A stretch of 64,000 nucleotides of DNA from Balneolaceae bacterium UBA7797 (GTDB lineage: Bacteria; Bacteroidota; Rhodothermia; Balneolales; Balneolaceae), in the NCBI GenBank assembly GCA_002480645.1, contig DLCN01000019.1:1-64000 (forward strand), given 5' to 3'. Within the stretch, counting starts at the first letter, position 1. Each line of letters starts with the position of its first letter. The position numbers and the translations under genes are program-made. Positions 1 to 8,643 of this stretch are shown here, piece after piece. Below the pieces are notes generated by a model. The model did not search any database. It was given only the letters and a program-made list of their open reading frames with translations, and was not told where the DNA came from.

Positions 1-275
1 TTATTAAGGGTTATTTGTTTTCCCCTCCTTAAGCTAACTCTAATAATTATTGCCAGTCCGATGTGATTAATTAAATAAATGCAATAACCAAAAGCAAAGG
101 CATTTACCTGTTAACTAATTATTAAAATAAAACAAGAGCCCTAACCGTGGCTACTGTATTGCATAATACCCGGTTTCATATATTGACGAAAACGAAGACT
201 GAGTAGATCCGTTTGGAATCTGAACCAATTTGTAAAAACAAGGGTTAATCAGTTTGTTAACCAATTCAATCGCTG
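1..275. other. Intergenic leader upstream of the PKS operon
   Basis: No coding region is supported here on either strand. The sequence is AT-rich and must carry the promoter of the following polyketide operon. Near its 3' end is a perfect inverted repeat, GGTTAA-N8-TTAACC (243-262), described separately. A related TGTTAAC word also occurs at 110-116. Confidence 0.6.
243..262. promoter_or_regulatory. Inverted repeat, candidate operator of PKS operon
   Basis: GGTTAA (243-248) and TTAACC (257-262) form a perfect 6-bp inverted repeat with an 8-bp spacer, 13 bp before the PKS start codon. The position fits an operator for a dimeric repressor, or a small leader structure. No cognate regulator gene is adjacent in the window, so the function is inferred from position and symmetry only. 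Confidence 0.3.
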
Positions 276-1373
276 ATGCCTGCTTACATCCATTCTATTG
301 CAACTGCCGTACCTGAAACTTTTGCTAAACAAGAAAAGGTCCGGGATCTTATGAAATCCAGGTTTGAGGGCGACCGTCGCACTCAGGCGATCTTGCATCG
401 GGTGTATTCTCAATCGGGTATCGAAAAACGTCATACCGTACTGCATGATTTCCATTCCGGGTCGGGTGACTCTTTTTTTAACCGTGCATTTTCGGAACAT
501 TCCTGCCCGTCTACTTCTGAGCGAAATGAAAAATATACACAGGAAGCGATCCCGCTTTTTCTTAATGTTGGAGAGCAGTTATTGAATCAGAATCCCGAAC
601 TGGATAAAAATTCCATCACGCATGTGATCACCATTTCCTGTACCGGCTTTTTTGCGCCGGGTCCGGACTTTGAGATTGTTCGTGGCCTCAAACTAAATCC
701 TTCTACTCAACGATACCATATCGGGTTTATGGGTTGTTATGCCGCATTTCAGGGGATGAAGATGGCAAAAGCATTTTGTGAGGCCGATCCTGATGCCGTG
801 GTTATGGTGATCGCCACCGAACTGTGTTCTCTCCATTTTCAAAAGAAGAATGACCCCGATACACTGATCGCTTCTTCGGTATTTGCGGATGGAGCTGCAG
901 GCATGATCGTATCGGCTAAGCAACCAACTCATGGCTTTGAAATGAAGGCTTTCACTTCTTCTCTTGCCTATGAAGGAGAAAAAGATATGGCCTGGACCAT
1001 AGGTGATTCAGGCTTTAATATGACCTTATCCAGCTATGTGCCGGATATAATTTCAGCCAATCTGGAAGATGTGATCACACCTCTTTTCGAATCTTTAAAA
1101 ACCACCAAGGAAGAAATAGACCTTTGGGCCGTTCATCCCGGTGGACGGGCTATTGTTGATAAAGTGGAAGAGACGTTGGGCCTTCAGGATGATCAGGTAC
1201 GATCATCCAGAAAAGTGCTCGCAGAATTCGGCAATATGAGTAGTGTAACCGTGCTGTTTGTTTTGAACGACATTTTATTACAGAAACCGGATTCAGGAAA
1301 AACCATTCTTCCGATCGCTTTTGGTCCGGGTTTGACTATCGAGACCGGATTATTCACTTCGGTCAAGTCCTGA
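276..1373 (+). CDS. Type III polyketide synthase (chalcone/stilbene synthase family)
   Basis: This 365-residue protein is a homodimer-type ketosynthase that condenses an acyl-CoA starter with malonyl-CoA units and cyclises the product to a resorcinol, pyrone or phloroglucinol. The family's Cys-His-Asn triad is visible: Cys154 in FMGCYAAFQG, His287 in WAVHPGG and Asn320 in FGNMSS. The AFGPGLT loop near residues 348-354 is also typical. The length is right for bacterial members (350-390). A methyltransferase begins 5 bp after its stop and a flavin monooxygenase overlaps that gene, so the three are almost certainly one operon that makes and tailors one product. This order (PKS, methyltransferase, flavoprotein hydroxylase) parallels the srsABC phenolic-lipid operon of Streptomyces griseus. 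Starter unit and product cannot be read from the sequence. Confidence 0.93.
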   Translation: MPAYIHSIATAVPETFAKQEKVRDLMKSRFEGDRRTQAILHRVYSQSGIEKRHTVLHDFHSGSGDSFFNRAFSEHSCPSTSERNEKYTQEAIPLFLNVGEQLLNQNPELDKNSITHVITISCTGFFAPGPDFEIVRGLKLNPSTQRYHIGFMGCYAAFQGMKMAKAFCEADPDAVVMVIATELCSLHFQKKNDPDTLIASSVFADGAAGMIVSAKQPTHGFEMKAFTSSLAYEGEKDMAWTIGDSGFNMTLSSYVPDIISANLEDVITPLFESLKTTKEEIDLWAVHPGGRAIVDKVEETLGLQDDQVRSSRKVLAEFGNMSSVTVLFVLNDILLQKPDSGKTILPIAFGPGLTIETGLFTSVKS

Positions 1374-1378
1374 TTCAC

Positions 1379-2080
1379 ATGCCCTTCATTCTGTCAAAAC
1401 GGGAAGCTAATCTGATCGAACTCATGGATCGGAATGATTGTGATCTGGACAAACTTAATAACACATACAGCCAGTTTAAAACGATCAACCGGTTATTATC
1501 CGGATGGAAAAAGATCTACCGTGATCATCTTAGACCGGAGTTAAAAAAGGGCACCAGCTACACCCTGCTTGATATTGGTTTTGGTGGAGGAGATGTTCCC
1601 GTTATGCTTAAGCAACTGGCTGATAAAGATGGCTTCGACCTGCAGATTACCGCCATTGAAACTGACATCCGTGCAGTGGAATATGTTGAACGAAATCTTG
1701 ACGGCAACGCAATAGCTTTTAAGCATTGCAGCACCACCGATCTGGTTACCAAGGGTTTTAAGTTCGATTTCGTGATCTCAAATCATTTGATTCATCATCT
1801 TGATGCATCTTCGCTGACAGATATCCTGCTTGAAGCTGAACAACTTGCCAGGCGGAAGGTGATCTTTAATGATATTGAACGAAGTGACGTGGGATATGTA
1901 CTTTTCAGAATGATCACCCCTCTTTTGTTTCATGATTCTTTTGTGAGCTACGACGGATCTATTTCCATCCGGAAAAGCTACACCGGAGAGGAACTTGACC
2001 GTTCAACTCCTGATCGATGGATGGTAAAGCGCCTTTTTCCTTTTCGTTTACTTTTAATTCTGGATCTGAACCATGAGTAA
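1379..2080 (+). CDS. Class I SAM-dependent methyltransferase
   Basis: The 233-residue protein has a Rossmann-type methyltransferase fold. Motif I reads LDIGFGGGD at residues 64-72, with an acidic residue in ITAIETD after the second strand and a DFVISNHLIHHL motif IV-like segment further on. It most resembles small-molecule methyltransferases. It starts 5 bp after the polyketide synthase stop and overlaps the next gene by 8 bp, so translational coupling is likely. The inferred role is C- or O-methylation of the polyketide made by the upstream enzyme. There are no membrane segments or signal peptide. An unrelated substrate is possible but unlikely in this context. Confidence 0.85.
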   Translation: MPFILSKREANLIELMDRNDCDLDKLNNTYSQFKTINRLLSGWKKIYRDHLRPELKKGTSYTLLDIGFGGGDVPVMLKQLADKDGFDLQITAIETDIRAVEYVERNLDGNAIAFKHCSTTDLVTKGFKFDFVISNHLIHHLDASSLTDILLEAEQLARRKVIFNDIERSDVGYVLFRMITPLLFHDSFVSYDGSISIRKSYTGEELDRSTPDRWMVKRLFPFRLLLILDLNHE

Positions 2081-3197
2081 GGAGATTGTAATTGTTGGAG
2101 GAGGTCCGGTTGGCTTGTTTATGGGGATCGCACTTCTGGAACATGGCTTTTCCTGCACCATTTTAGAACAAAGGAAGGAGCTGATCTCTGATACCCGGTC
2201 ACTTGGGATTCACCCGGTATCGCTGGAATTATTCGACCAGCTGAATCTCACTGAAACTTTTCTGGAAAACGGAATTAAAGTTTTTGAAGGCATAGCACAT
2301 ACCGGGAAACGTTTATTAGGGGCCGTCACTTTCGAGCAGTGCCCCGAACCGTATAACTACATCCTCATCAATCCGCAGAACGAAACCGAACGCATTCTCA
2401 GAGATGAATTTTTAAAACGCTCTCCATCGTCATATAAAACAGGCATCGAAGTAACACACATTCAACAAGGCAGTGATCATGTGGATGTTCACTATGGAGA
2501 GAATGGTCATAAAAAAAATCTGAGCGCAGACTTCGTAATTGGGTGCGACGGGAAGAACAGCCGTGTTCGTCAAGCCATCGGCATCCATTATTCCGGCAAA
2601 CGATATCCTGACACTTATATCATGGGAGATTTCGAAGATAATACCGGATTGAATACCAATGCTGCGGTCTACCTTCCCGCAGAAGGTTTGATCGAATGTT
2701 TCCCTCTGCCGGGTAATAAACGCAGGTGGGTAGTTAAAACCGATGATTATGTGAACTCACCGACTGCGGAGCAATTGTCAGCTTTGATAAAAGACAGGAT
2801 CGGTCATTCTATTCCCGTTTCAACCAACTCCATGTTAAGCAGTTTCGGCGTTCAGCATTTAATGGCTGAAAGTTTTCAGAAAGGACGGGTCTTTCTGGTT
2901 GGAGACGCAGCTCATGTGGTGAGTCCTATCGGCGGACAAGGCATGAACCTTGGTTGGCTTGGTGCCTGGAATCTCGCTCTTCGATTCAAAAACGGAACCA
3001 CAGAAGGGTATTCTACCTCTCATCAGGTGGTTGTAAAGAAAGCTGCCATGAGAGCTGAAATGAATATGAAGATCGGCAGAAAGAGTCGCTTTCCTCTCTT
3101 AAAAGAGACTGTATTGAAGGGTATCCTTCACTCTCCGTTACGACATATCCTTGCCAAATTATTTACCATGCGTGGCCTGGATAACTGGTGGGTGTAA
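2073..3197 (+). CDS. FAD-dependent monooxygenase (UbiH/PHBH-like)
   Basis: The 374-residue flavoprotein shows all three group A monooxygenase fingerprints: the dinucleotide-binding IVIVGGGPVG at the N-terminus, the DG motif FVIGCDGKNSRVR near 154-166, and the GD motif GDAAHVVSPIGGQGMN at 277-292. Such enzymes use NAD(P)H and O2 to hydroxylate aromatic rings. It is the third gene of the polyketide operon; its ATG lies 8 bp inside the methyltransferase. The likely job is hydroxylation of the aromatic polyketide, possibly giving a quinol or quinone. A halogenase is unlikely because the WxWxIP motif is absent. It ends 25 bp before the convergent gldC. Confidence 0.9.
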   Translation: MSKEIVIVGGGPVGLFMGIALLEHGFSCTILEQRKELISDTRSLGIHPVSLELFDQLNLTETFLENGIKVFEGIAHTGKRLLGAVTFEQCPEPYNYILINPQNETERILRDEFLKRSPSSYKTGIEVTHIQQGSDHVDVHYGENGHKKNLSADFVIGCDGKNSRVRQAIGIHYSGKRYPDTYIMGDFEDNTGLNTNAAVYLPAEGLIECFPLPGNKRRWVVKTDDYVNSPTAEQLSALIKDRIGHSIPVSTNSMLSSFGVQHLMAESFQKGRVFLVGDAAHVVSPIGGQGMNLGWLGAWNLALRFKNGTTEGYSTSHQVVVKKAAMRAEMNMKIGRKSRFPLLKETVLKGILHSPLRHILAKLFTMRGLDNWWV

Positions 3198-3222
3198 ATT
3201 CAGGGATGGGAATCTGGCTGAA

Positions 3223-3552
3223 CTACGCCTTGATCTCCATTTTTTCGGCGAAGTAATCACAGAAATCCATCATGTCTCCTGATATACGTTCATCGTTGAT
3301 AGAACGCTGCAAAGTATCTGCCATCGAAACCAACGTCTGATGAAAGAAGATCTTCATTTCGTCCACTGTCATATCACGGGTCCAAAGATCCAGTTTTAAG
3401 GTGTCTTTTCGTTTTGCATCCCACATTGACAACAGCATAGCCCGGCAGTTTGCCTCATCCATGCCCTGCATGTCATCGGCTTTCCAGTTAATGTTTGATG
3501 GGATGTTCTCGTCGTCTAATTCAACGGTGATATTGATCTGCTTTTTCTGCAT
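3223..3552 (-). CDS. gldC: GldC-like gliding-motility-associated protein
   Basis: This 109-residue soluble protein matches what I recall of Flavobacterium johnsoniae GldC along most of its length. The matching stretches are SVELDDE-like at the start, AMLLSMWDAKRKDTL, LDLWTRDMTVDEMK, IFFHQTLVSMADTLQR and the ending DFCDYFAEKMEIKA. GldC is a small cytoplasmic protein needed for full gliding in F. johnsoniae, with unknown biochemistry. Here it is not next to gldB; it sits 38 bp downstream of a GAF/kinase-like gene on the same strand and probably shares its transcript. The organism need not glide. Confidence 0.85.
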   Translation of the reverse strand: MQKKQINITVELDDENIPSNINWKADDMQGMDEANCRAMLLSMWDAKRKDTLKLDLWTRDMTVDEMKIFFHQTLVSMADTLQRSINDERISGDMMDFCDYFAEKMEIKA

Positions 3553-3590
3553 TTCTAAAATTTCCTGACTTAATTATTTCATTCGGGCGT

Positions 3591-4724
3591 TCAGAGATAG
3601 AAAAGAATACTAAAGATGGTTCCGCCCTGATCGTTCTGCCGCTGTGTAAGCGTAGCATCTAATTTCACTGCCAATGTCTTGATAATTACTGAACCCAGAG
3701 AATCTTCAGCGGTACCATCCAGTATGGTTTGAAGTCCGTTACCGTCATCAGAAATGCTGATCGCCACTGCATTTCCTTCATCTTTCTTTACAGCCAGACT
3801 TACTTTACCGTATCCGCGCTCAGCAAATGCTTCTTTGAACATATATACCAGCACTTCATTCACGATCAAGCCTACAGTAAGCGCCACACTTGATTTAATG
3901 GCGATCTTATCGAAGTCGAGCATCAGGCTTACATCATATTCAGGGTCTTCGAAGATCTCAGAGACCATTCCGGTTAAGCGGCCCAGATATTTTCCAAGAT
4001 CCAGATATTCAAACTCATCCTGATTGTAGAGCACATGATGAGCATTGGCGATGGTCTCTATACGACTTCCGGTGGCTTTCAAAATGAATTTTGCCTGTTC
4101 ATCGGCCAGCTCAGGAACTTCAAGTTGAATGAGCGCATTGATCGCTGCCAGATTACTTTTCAGTCCCTGATGAACTTCTTTAAGTCGATTCTCTTTGTCT
4201 TTGATCTGTTTCTTCAGCTCATCCACTTCCTTCACTTTCTCGATGGAAAGAGCGATATGCCCGGCCAGAGTTTCAAATACCGGGATGTTTTCTTCGGTAA
4301 AATCCTGCCCTTCATTCTTGTTCAATACCTGAATCACTCCGATCGCTTCATCTTTAGAATTAATGAGCGGTACACAAAGAATATTTCGGGTCTCAAATTC
4401 GGTGCTCAGATCTCCAAGAAAGATATCACTGTCTTTGGGCACATTTGAGATGAAAGGCTTTTTATTTTTCAGTACCCAACCTGCAATCCCTTTGTCTCGG
4501 GGGATACTCATTCCCTTGATCTTGTCTTTTACAGGTCCGGTTGGAATACTCACATGAAGTTCGCCGGACACATCGTCGAGCAACATCAATGAACTTGCTT
4601 CTGCTTCCATCACCTGGGTAGCCGAATTCATGCATTTTAACAACAGCGATTTGAGCTCCATGGTGCGGTTGATTCCCTCAATCGCATGAAGCAGTAATTG
4701 CATATGTTTAAAATTTTCAGCCAT
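3591..4724 (-). CDS. GAF-domain histidine-kinase-like protein with atypical H-box
   Basis: The 377-residue cytoplasmic protein has a GAF domain (about residues 16-162, with a GIAGWVLK turn and NILCVPL strand). A short coiled coil (165-183) and a HisKA_2-like dimerisation segment follow, EVHQGLKSNLAAI at 183-195, where the usual HHRVKNN is replaced by HQGLKSN while His185 is kept. The C-terminus is an ATPase fold with Asn289 in the N-box (VNEVLVYMF), an intact G1 box (SDDGNG, 325-330) and a plausible G2 segment. No transmembrane segment or receiver is present. It may sense a small ligand and act as a kinase, phosphatase or anti-sigma-like switch. It lies upstream of gldC. Confidence 0.8.
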   Translation of the reverse strand: MAENFKHMQLLLHAIEGINRTMELKSLLLKCMNSATQVMEAEASSLMLLDDVSGELHVSIPTGPVKDKIKGMSIPRDKGIAGWVLKNKKPFISNVPKDSDIFLGDLSTEFETRNILCVPLINSKDEAIGVIQVLNKNEGQDFTEENIPVFETLAGHIALSIEKVKEVDELKKQIKDKENRLKEVHQGLKSNLAAINALIQLEVPELADEQAKFILKATGSRIETIANAHHVLYNQDEFEYLDLGKYLGRLTGMVSEIFEDPEYDVSLMLDFDKIAIKSSVALTVGLIVNEVLVYMFKEAFAERGYGKVSLAVKKDEGNAVAISISDDGNGLQTILDGTAEDSLGSVIIKTLAVKLDATLTQRQNDQGGTIFSILFYL

Positions 4725-4785
4725 TAATATCGATATTGAATACAGATCACAGGTGGTCGTAAGACCGGCTAAAGATGCTGTTTCC

Positions 4786-4830
4786 TTTTTTTAAAAACAA
4801 AAAATCCCTGACCGTTTCCAGCCAGGGATT
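4786..4830 (-). terminator. Intrinsic terminator of aconitase gene
   Basis: AATCCCTG (4803-4810) pairs perfectly with CAGGGATT (4823-4830) around a 12-nt loop. On the minus strand the stem is followed by TTTT-G-TTTTT, so it ends the aconitase transcript 17 bp past the stop codon. Confidence 0.85.
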
Positions 4831-4846
4831 AAATCAAAAGGGTTGA

Positions 4847-7552
4847 TTATTGTTTGCTCTTTTTCAGGTAGTCGAGCAATACGGTATGCAGAATTCCACC
4901 ATTACGGTAGTAATCTACTTCAACCGGCGTATCGATGCGGCAATCAGTCATAAATTCGACCTTAGTACCATCCGCTTTCGTAGCGGTAACTTTGATCTCA
5001 CTTCTTGCCTTCACATCATTATCTACCTCGATATCGAATACTTCAGAACCATCCAATCCAAGACTGTCGGCGGTATCGCCTTCTTTGAACTGTAACGGAA
5101 GTACGCCCATCTGTACCAGATTTGAACGGTGAATACGCTCGTATGAAACGGCGATCACTGCTTTAACTCCTAACAGATTGGTTCCTTTTGCAGCCCAGTC
5201 GCGGGAAGACCCTGTTCCGTATTGTTTGCCGGCTAAGGCTACCAGTGGGGTTCCACTTTCTTTGTACTTAAGTGAAGCATCGAAAATAGTAGTTACTTCA
5301 TTATCCGGGAAATAGGTGGTAAAGCCACCTTCCGTACCCGGTGCCAGTTGATTCTTGAATCGTACATTGGCAAAAGTACCTCGAGTCATCACCCGGTCGT
5401 TACCACGACGTGAACCATAGGAGTTGAAATCTTCTTTCTTCACTCCGTTAGCTTTCAAATACTCACCGGCAGGTGCATCTTCTTTAATGTTACCGGCCGG
5501 AGAAATATGGTCGGTCGTGATAGAATCGCCTACTTTAACCAGTGCGCGGGCACCTTTGATTGGCTTGATCTCTTCAGGCTCTTCACTCATATCCATAAAG
5601 AATGGGGGTTCCTGAATGTAGGTTGAATCTTCGCTCCAGTTAAAGAGATCGCCACCGGATACCGGGATCTCTTCCCAGGTTGGTGATTCGAAGATATCGC
5701 TGTACATTTTATCGAACAGCTCCGGACGGATCGCATTATCCAAGTGCTCTGCGATCTCATCGGTAGTCGGCCAGATATCTTTCAGGAATACATCGTTTCC
5801 TTCTTTGTCTTTACCAATCGGTTCGGTAGCCAGATCGATATCCACCGTACCGGCAAGTGCATAAGCTACTACCAATGGCGGAGATGCCAGGAAGTTCGCT
5901 TTAACCCACGGATGAATCCGGCCTTCAAAGTTTCTGTTTCCGGATAGCACCCCTGCGGCAATAAGATCACCTTCTTTGATGGCAGTTTCTACCGGTTCAG
6001 GCAGAGGACCAGAGTTACCGATACAGGTTGTACAACCGTATCCAACCAGGTTAAACCCTAATTTATCCATGTATTCGGTCAAACCGGCTTCGTTCAGATA
6101 TTCCGTAACTACCCGGGAACCAGGTGCCAGAGAAGTTTTTACGTAGGCTGGAACTTTCAGTCCTTTTTCGTACGCTTTTTTAGCAACTATACCTGCCCCT
6201 AACATTACACTTGGGTTTGAGGTATTGGTACAGCTGGTGATGGCAGCAATTACCACATCACCGTGCTTCATCTCAATTTCCTGACCATTCTTGTACAATC
6301 CTTTGTTTGCCAGTTTTTCCTGCTCCAGATTGAATCCCATCGTAGGATTGTCGCTGGTGAGAGAGTTTTTGAACGTCTCTTTCATATTACCCAGCACAAT
6401 ACGATCGTGAGGTAATTTTGGACCCGCTAATGAGGTTTCAACAGTACTCAGATCCAGTTCCAGCGTGGAAGTGAATTCCGGATCCGGAGTGTCATCGGTT
6501 CTGAAAAGACCCTGAGCTTTGGTGTAAGATTCTACCAGATCCACTAACTCTTTGGATCGGCCGGTTCGGCTCATGTACCGTAATGATTCGCTATCGATCG
6601 GGAAGAATCCCATGGTAGCGCCATATTCAGGAGCCATGTTTGCGATGGTGGCACGGTCAGGTAAACTCATGTTACTGATCCCATCACCATAAAATTCTAC
6701 GAACTTACCAACCACACCGTGCTTACGCAGCATTTGGGTAACAGTAAGCGTTAAGTCGGTCGCGGTTACTCCTTCACGGAGTGCACCGGTCAGTTTCATA
6801 CCAACTACTTCCGGTACTAACATGGAAATCGGCTGGCCCAGCATAGCTGCTTCCGCTTCAATACCTCCAACACCCCAGCCCAGAATACCCAGACCGTTGA
6901 TCATGGTTGTGTGAGAGTCTGTACCTACTAAGGTATCAGGATATGCTGTAACGGTTCCGTCTTCTTCTGTACGGGTAAATACTCCACGGCCTAAATATTC
7001 GAGGTTCACCTGATGAACAATACCGCGTCCCGGAGGAACTACCCGGAAATTATCAAAGGCTGATTTACCCCATTTCAGGAATTCATAGCGCTCACGATTA
7101 CGCTCCATTTCTTTTTCAACATTGAACATGAATGCATATTCCTGCCCGAACATATCCACCTGAACAGAGTGGTCGATCACAAGATCAACGGGAACCTGAG
7201 GATTGATATCGGTTGCTTTACCGCCCATTCTTTCCATAGCAGAACGCAGAGCAGCCAGATCTACTACAGCCGGTACTCCTGTAAAATCCTGAAGTACTAC
7301 GCGTGATGGTTTGAAAGGAATTTCTCCCTGTGGGTCTTTGGCGTTATAGGTAGCTAACGCTTCAATATCTTTTGCGGTTACCAGGTAATCATCATATTCC
7401 CGCAAAACAGCTTCCAACAATATTTTTATGGAGAAAGGAAGTGTATCGATCTTGGAGTAGCCTAGTTCTTTCAGTTTTTCGAGGCTGTACATATAAGATG
7501 TACCAGAACCGGAATCGAAAGCTACTCTTGTTTTCTTAAATTGTTCGCTCAT
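4847..7552 (-). CDS. acnA: Aconitate hydratase, AcnA/IRP1 type
   Basis: The 901-residue enzyme interconverts citrate and isocitrate in the TCA cycle using a [4Fe-4S] cluster. The three cluster cysteines are visible: Cys441 in ITSCTNTSNP, and Cys507 and Cys510 in YGCTTCIGNSG. The substrate-binding SYGSRRGND and GSSRDWAAKG segments lie in the C-terminal swivel domain. Length and the N-terminal LEAVLREYD / VVLQDFTGVP segments place it with AcnA/IRP1 rather than AcnB. It stands alone, with a strong terminator downstream, and is presumably transcribed from the 157-bp region before the next gene. Confidence 0.97.
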   Translation of the reverse strand: MSEQFKKTRVAFDSGSGTSYMYSLEKLKELGYSKIDTLPFSIKILLEAVLREYDDYLVTAKDIEALATYNAKDPQGEIPFKPSRVVLQDFTGVPAVVDLAALRSAMERMGGKATDINPQVPVDLVIDHSVQVDMFGQEYAFMFNVEKEMERNRERYEFLKWGKSAFDNFRVVPPGRGIVHQVNLEYLGRGVFTRTEEDGTVTAYPDTLVGTDSHTTMINGLGILGWGVGGIEAEAAMLGQPISMLVPEVVGMKLTGALREGVTATDLTLTVTQMLRKHGVVGKFVEFYGDGISNMSLPDRATIANMAPEYGATMGFFPIDSESLRYMSRTGRSKELVDLVESYTKAQGLFRTDDTPDPEFTSTLELDLSTVETSLAGPKLPHDRIVLGNMKETFKNSLTSDNPTMGFNLEQEKLANKGLYKNGQEIEMKHGDVVIAAITSCTNTSNPSVMLGAGIVAKKAYEKGLKVPAYVKTSLAPGSRVVTEYLNEAGLTEYMDKLGFNLVGYGCTTCIGNSGPLPEPVETAIKEGDLIAAGVLSGNRNFEGRIHPWVKANFLASPPLVVAYALAGTVDIDLATEPIGKDKEGNDVFLKDIWPTTDEIAEHLDNAIRPELFDKMYSDIFESPTWEEIPVSGGDLFNWSEDSTYIQEPPFFMDMSEEPEEIKPIKGARALVKVGDSITTDHISPAGNIKEDAPAGEYLKANGVKKEDFNSYGSRRGNDRVMTRGTFANVRFKNQLAPGTEGGFTTYFPDNEVTTIFDASLKYKESGTPLVALAGKQYGTGSSRDWAAKGTNLLGVKAVIAVSYERIHRSNLVQMGVLPLQFKEGDTADSLGLDGSEVFDIEVDNDVKARSEIKVTATKADGTKVEFMTDCRIDTPVEVDYYRNGGILHTVLLDYLKKSKQ

Positions 7553-7709
7553 GTATCTTTTCTTTAGTATTCCCTTTTAATTCACCTAAAAGTACAAATC
7601 TTTTCGACTTTTTGTTTCCTTGTTAACAGTCTTTATGAATAGATAATGAATTTAGACTATTTCTATGCAACAGCGCTAATCTGTTGAAGGTGTTCAGCTT
7701 GGCGTTTTT

Positions 7710-8639
7710 TCAATTTTTGATGAGTGCCCGGCTCTTCAGCGGTTCGCAGGCTATAAGTTGCTGATCCTGATCATAACAACTCCTAAATGGCAGAGTAACA
7801 CTATTTATACCCACTAATACTCCTACTCCATTTTCTATATTAGAGACCACGTGGGGTAATGAGAGTTCTTCCGGAGTATAGTTCACTACATCCGGCCAGC
7901 TGTCGTTTCCTGCTGCCATATAAATTTTGGCACTATCCAATTGTATTCTCGTTAACGGCACTTTGTAGAGATCTGCGATCACCACCATATCATCAAAATA
8001 GATACGATATAACCCGGTAGTTGCACTTCGGGTGATGTTCTCGCCCTCCACCTGCGATATATATTCTTTACGTACAAAAGCCCCTCCTTCTTCGGTGTAG
8101 ATGGTGAGGTAATAGATACCATCTGCCACAACGATCCTGTCTATCCCTTCCCCGATTAATACACCGTTATCATCTCCGCGACCCAGATCAAAGGTCGGAG
8201 TAACGAAATCCGGTGGTATCCGTACCGTGGATGAACTTTCATTTCCCTCCGAATCAAATACCCGTAATACATATTCTTCTTCCGCTTCAATATCCCCGGT
8301 GGTCCAGTAATTCCAGAAATACACGGTCTCTTCCCCATTAAAGCGGGAAAATCTTTCAGGATTCATTGTTACCGTTTGGCCGGTGCGTGTGTTGGTAATT
8401 GTTACCGTTGCATCAAAGGCTTCCCCATTTTGAAAAAAATCATCCCTGACCGGACTGATCCGTATCCATTGTGTATCCAGTGATGCATCCAGGGCACCAT
8501 GTATGGAAAAATGCAGATCGGCCTCCCGGTTAAACGGATCGAAATTATCATTCTTACATCCCGCAATGATCATAACGACTAAGGCAGTGATGATCACCGG
8601 TAGTAAATTGGCTTTTGTATCAGTACGTATTGTCATCAC
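7710..8639 (-). CDS. DUF4249-like outer-membrane-associated lipoprotein
   Basis: The 309-residue protein has a lipoprotein signal with a lipobox ending at Cys28 (MIIAGC). The body is rich in beta-strands, with DSEGNESSS, DSWPDVVNYT and the late VVSNIENGVGVLVG segment that resembles DUF4249 proteins. It starts 4 bp after the stop of an upstream TonB-dependent receptor on the same strand. DUF4249 lipoproteins are commonly encoded next to such receptors in Bacteroidota and are presumed to be accessory surface or periplasmic partners. The family assignment rests on these local similarities and the neighbour; the substrate is unknown. Confidence 0.7.
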   Translation of the reverse strand: MMTIRTDTKANLLPVIITALVVMIIAGCKNDNFDPFNREADLHFSIHGALDASLDTQWIRISPVRDDFFQNGEAFDATVTITNTRTGQTVTMNPERFSRFNGEETVYFWNYWTTGDIEAEEEYVLRVFDSEGNESSSTVRIPPDFVTPTFDLGRGDDNGVLIGEGIDRIVVADGIYYLTIYTEEGGAFVRKEYISQVEGENITRSATTGLYRIYFDDMVVIADLYKVPLTRIQLDSAKIYMAAGNDSWPDVVNYTPEELSLPHVVSNIENGVGVLVGINSVTLPFRSCYDQDQQLIACEPLKSRALIKN

Positions 8640-8643
8640 TCAC

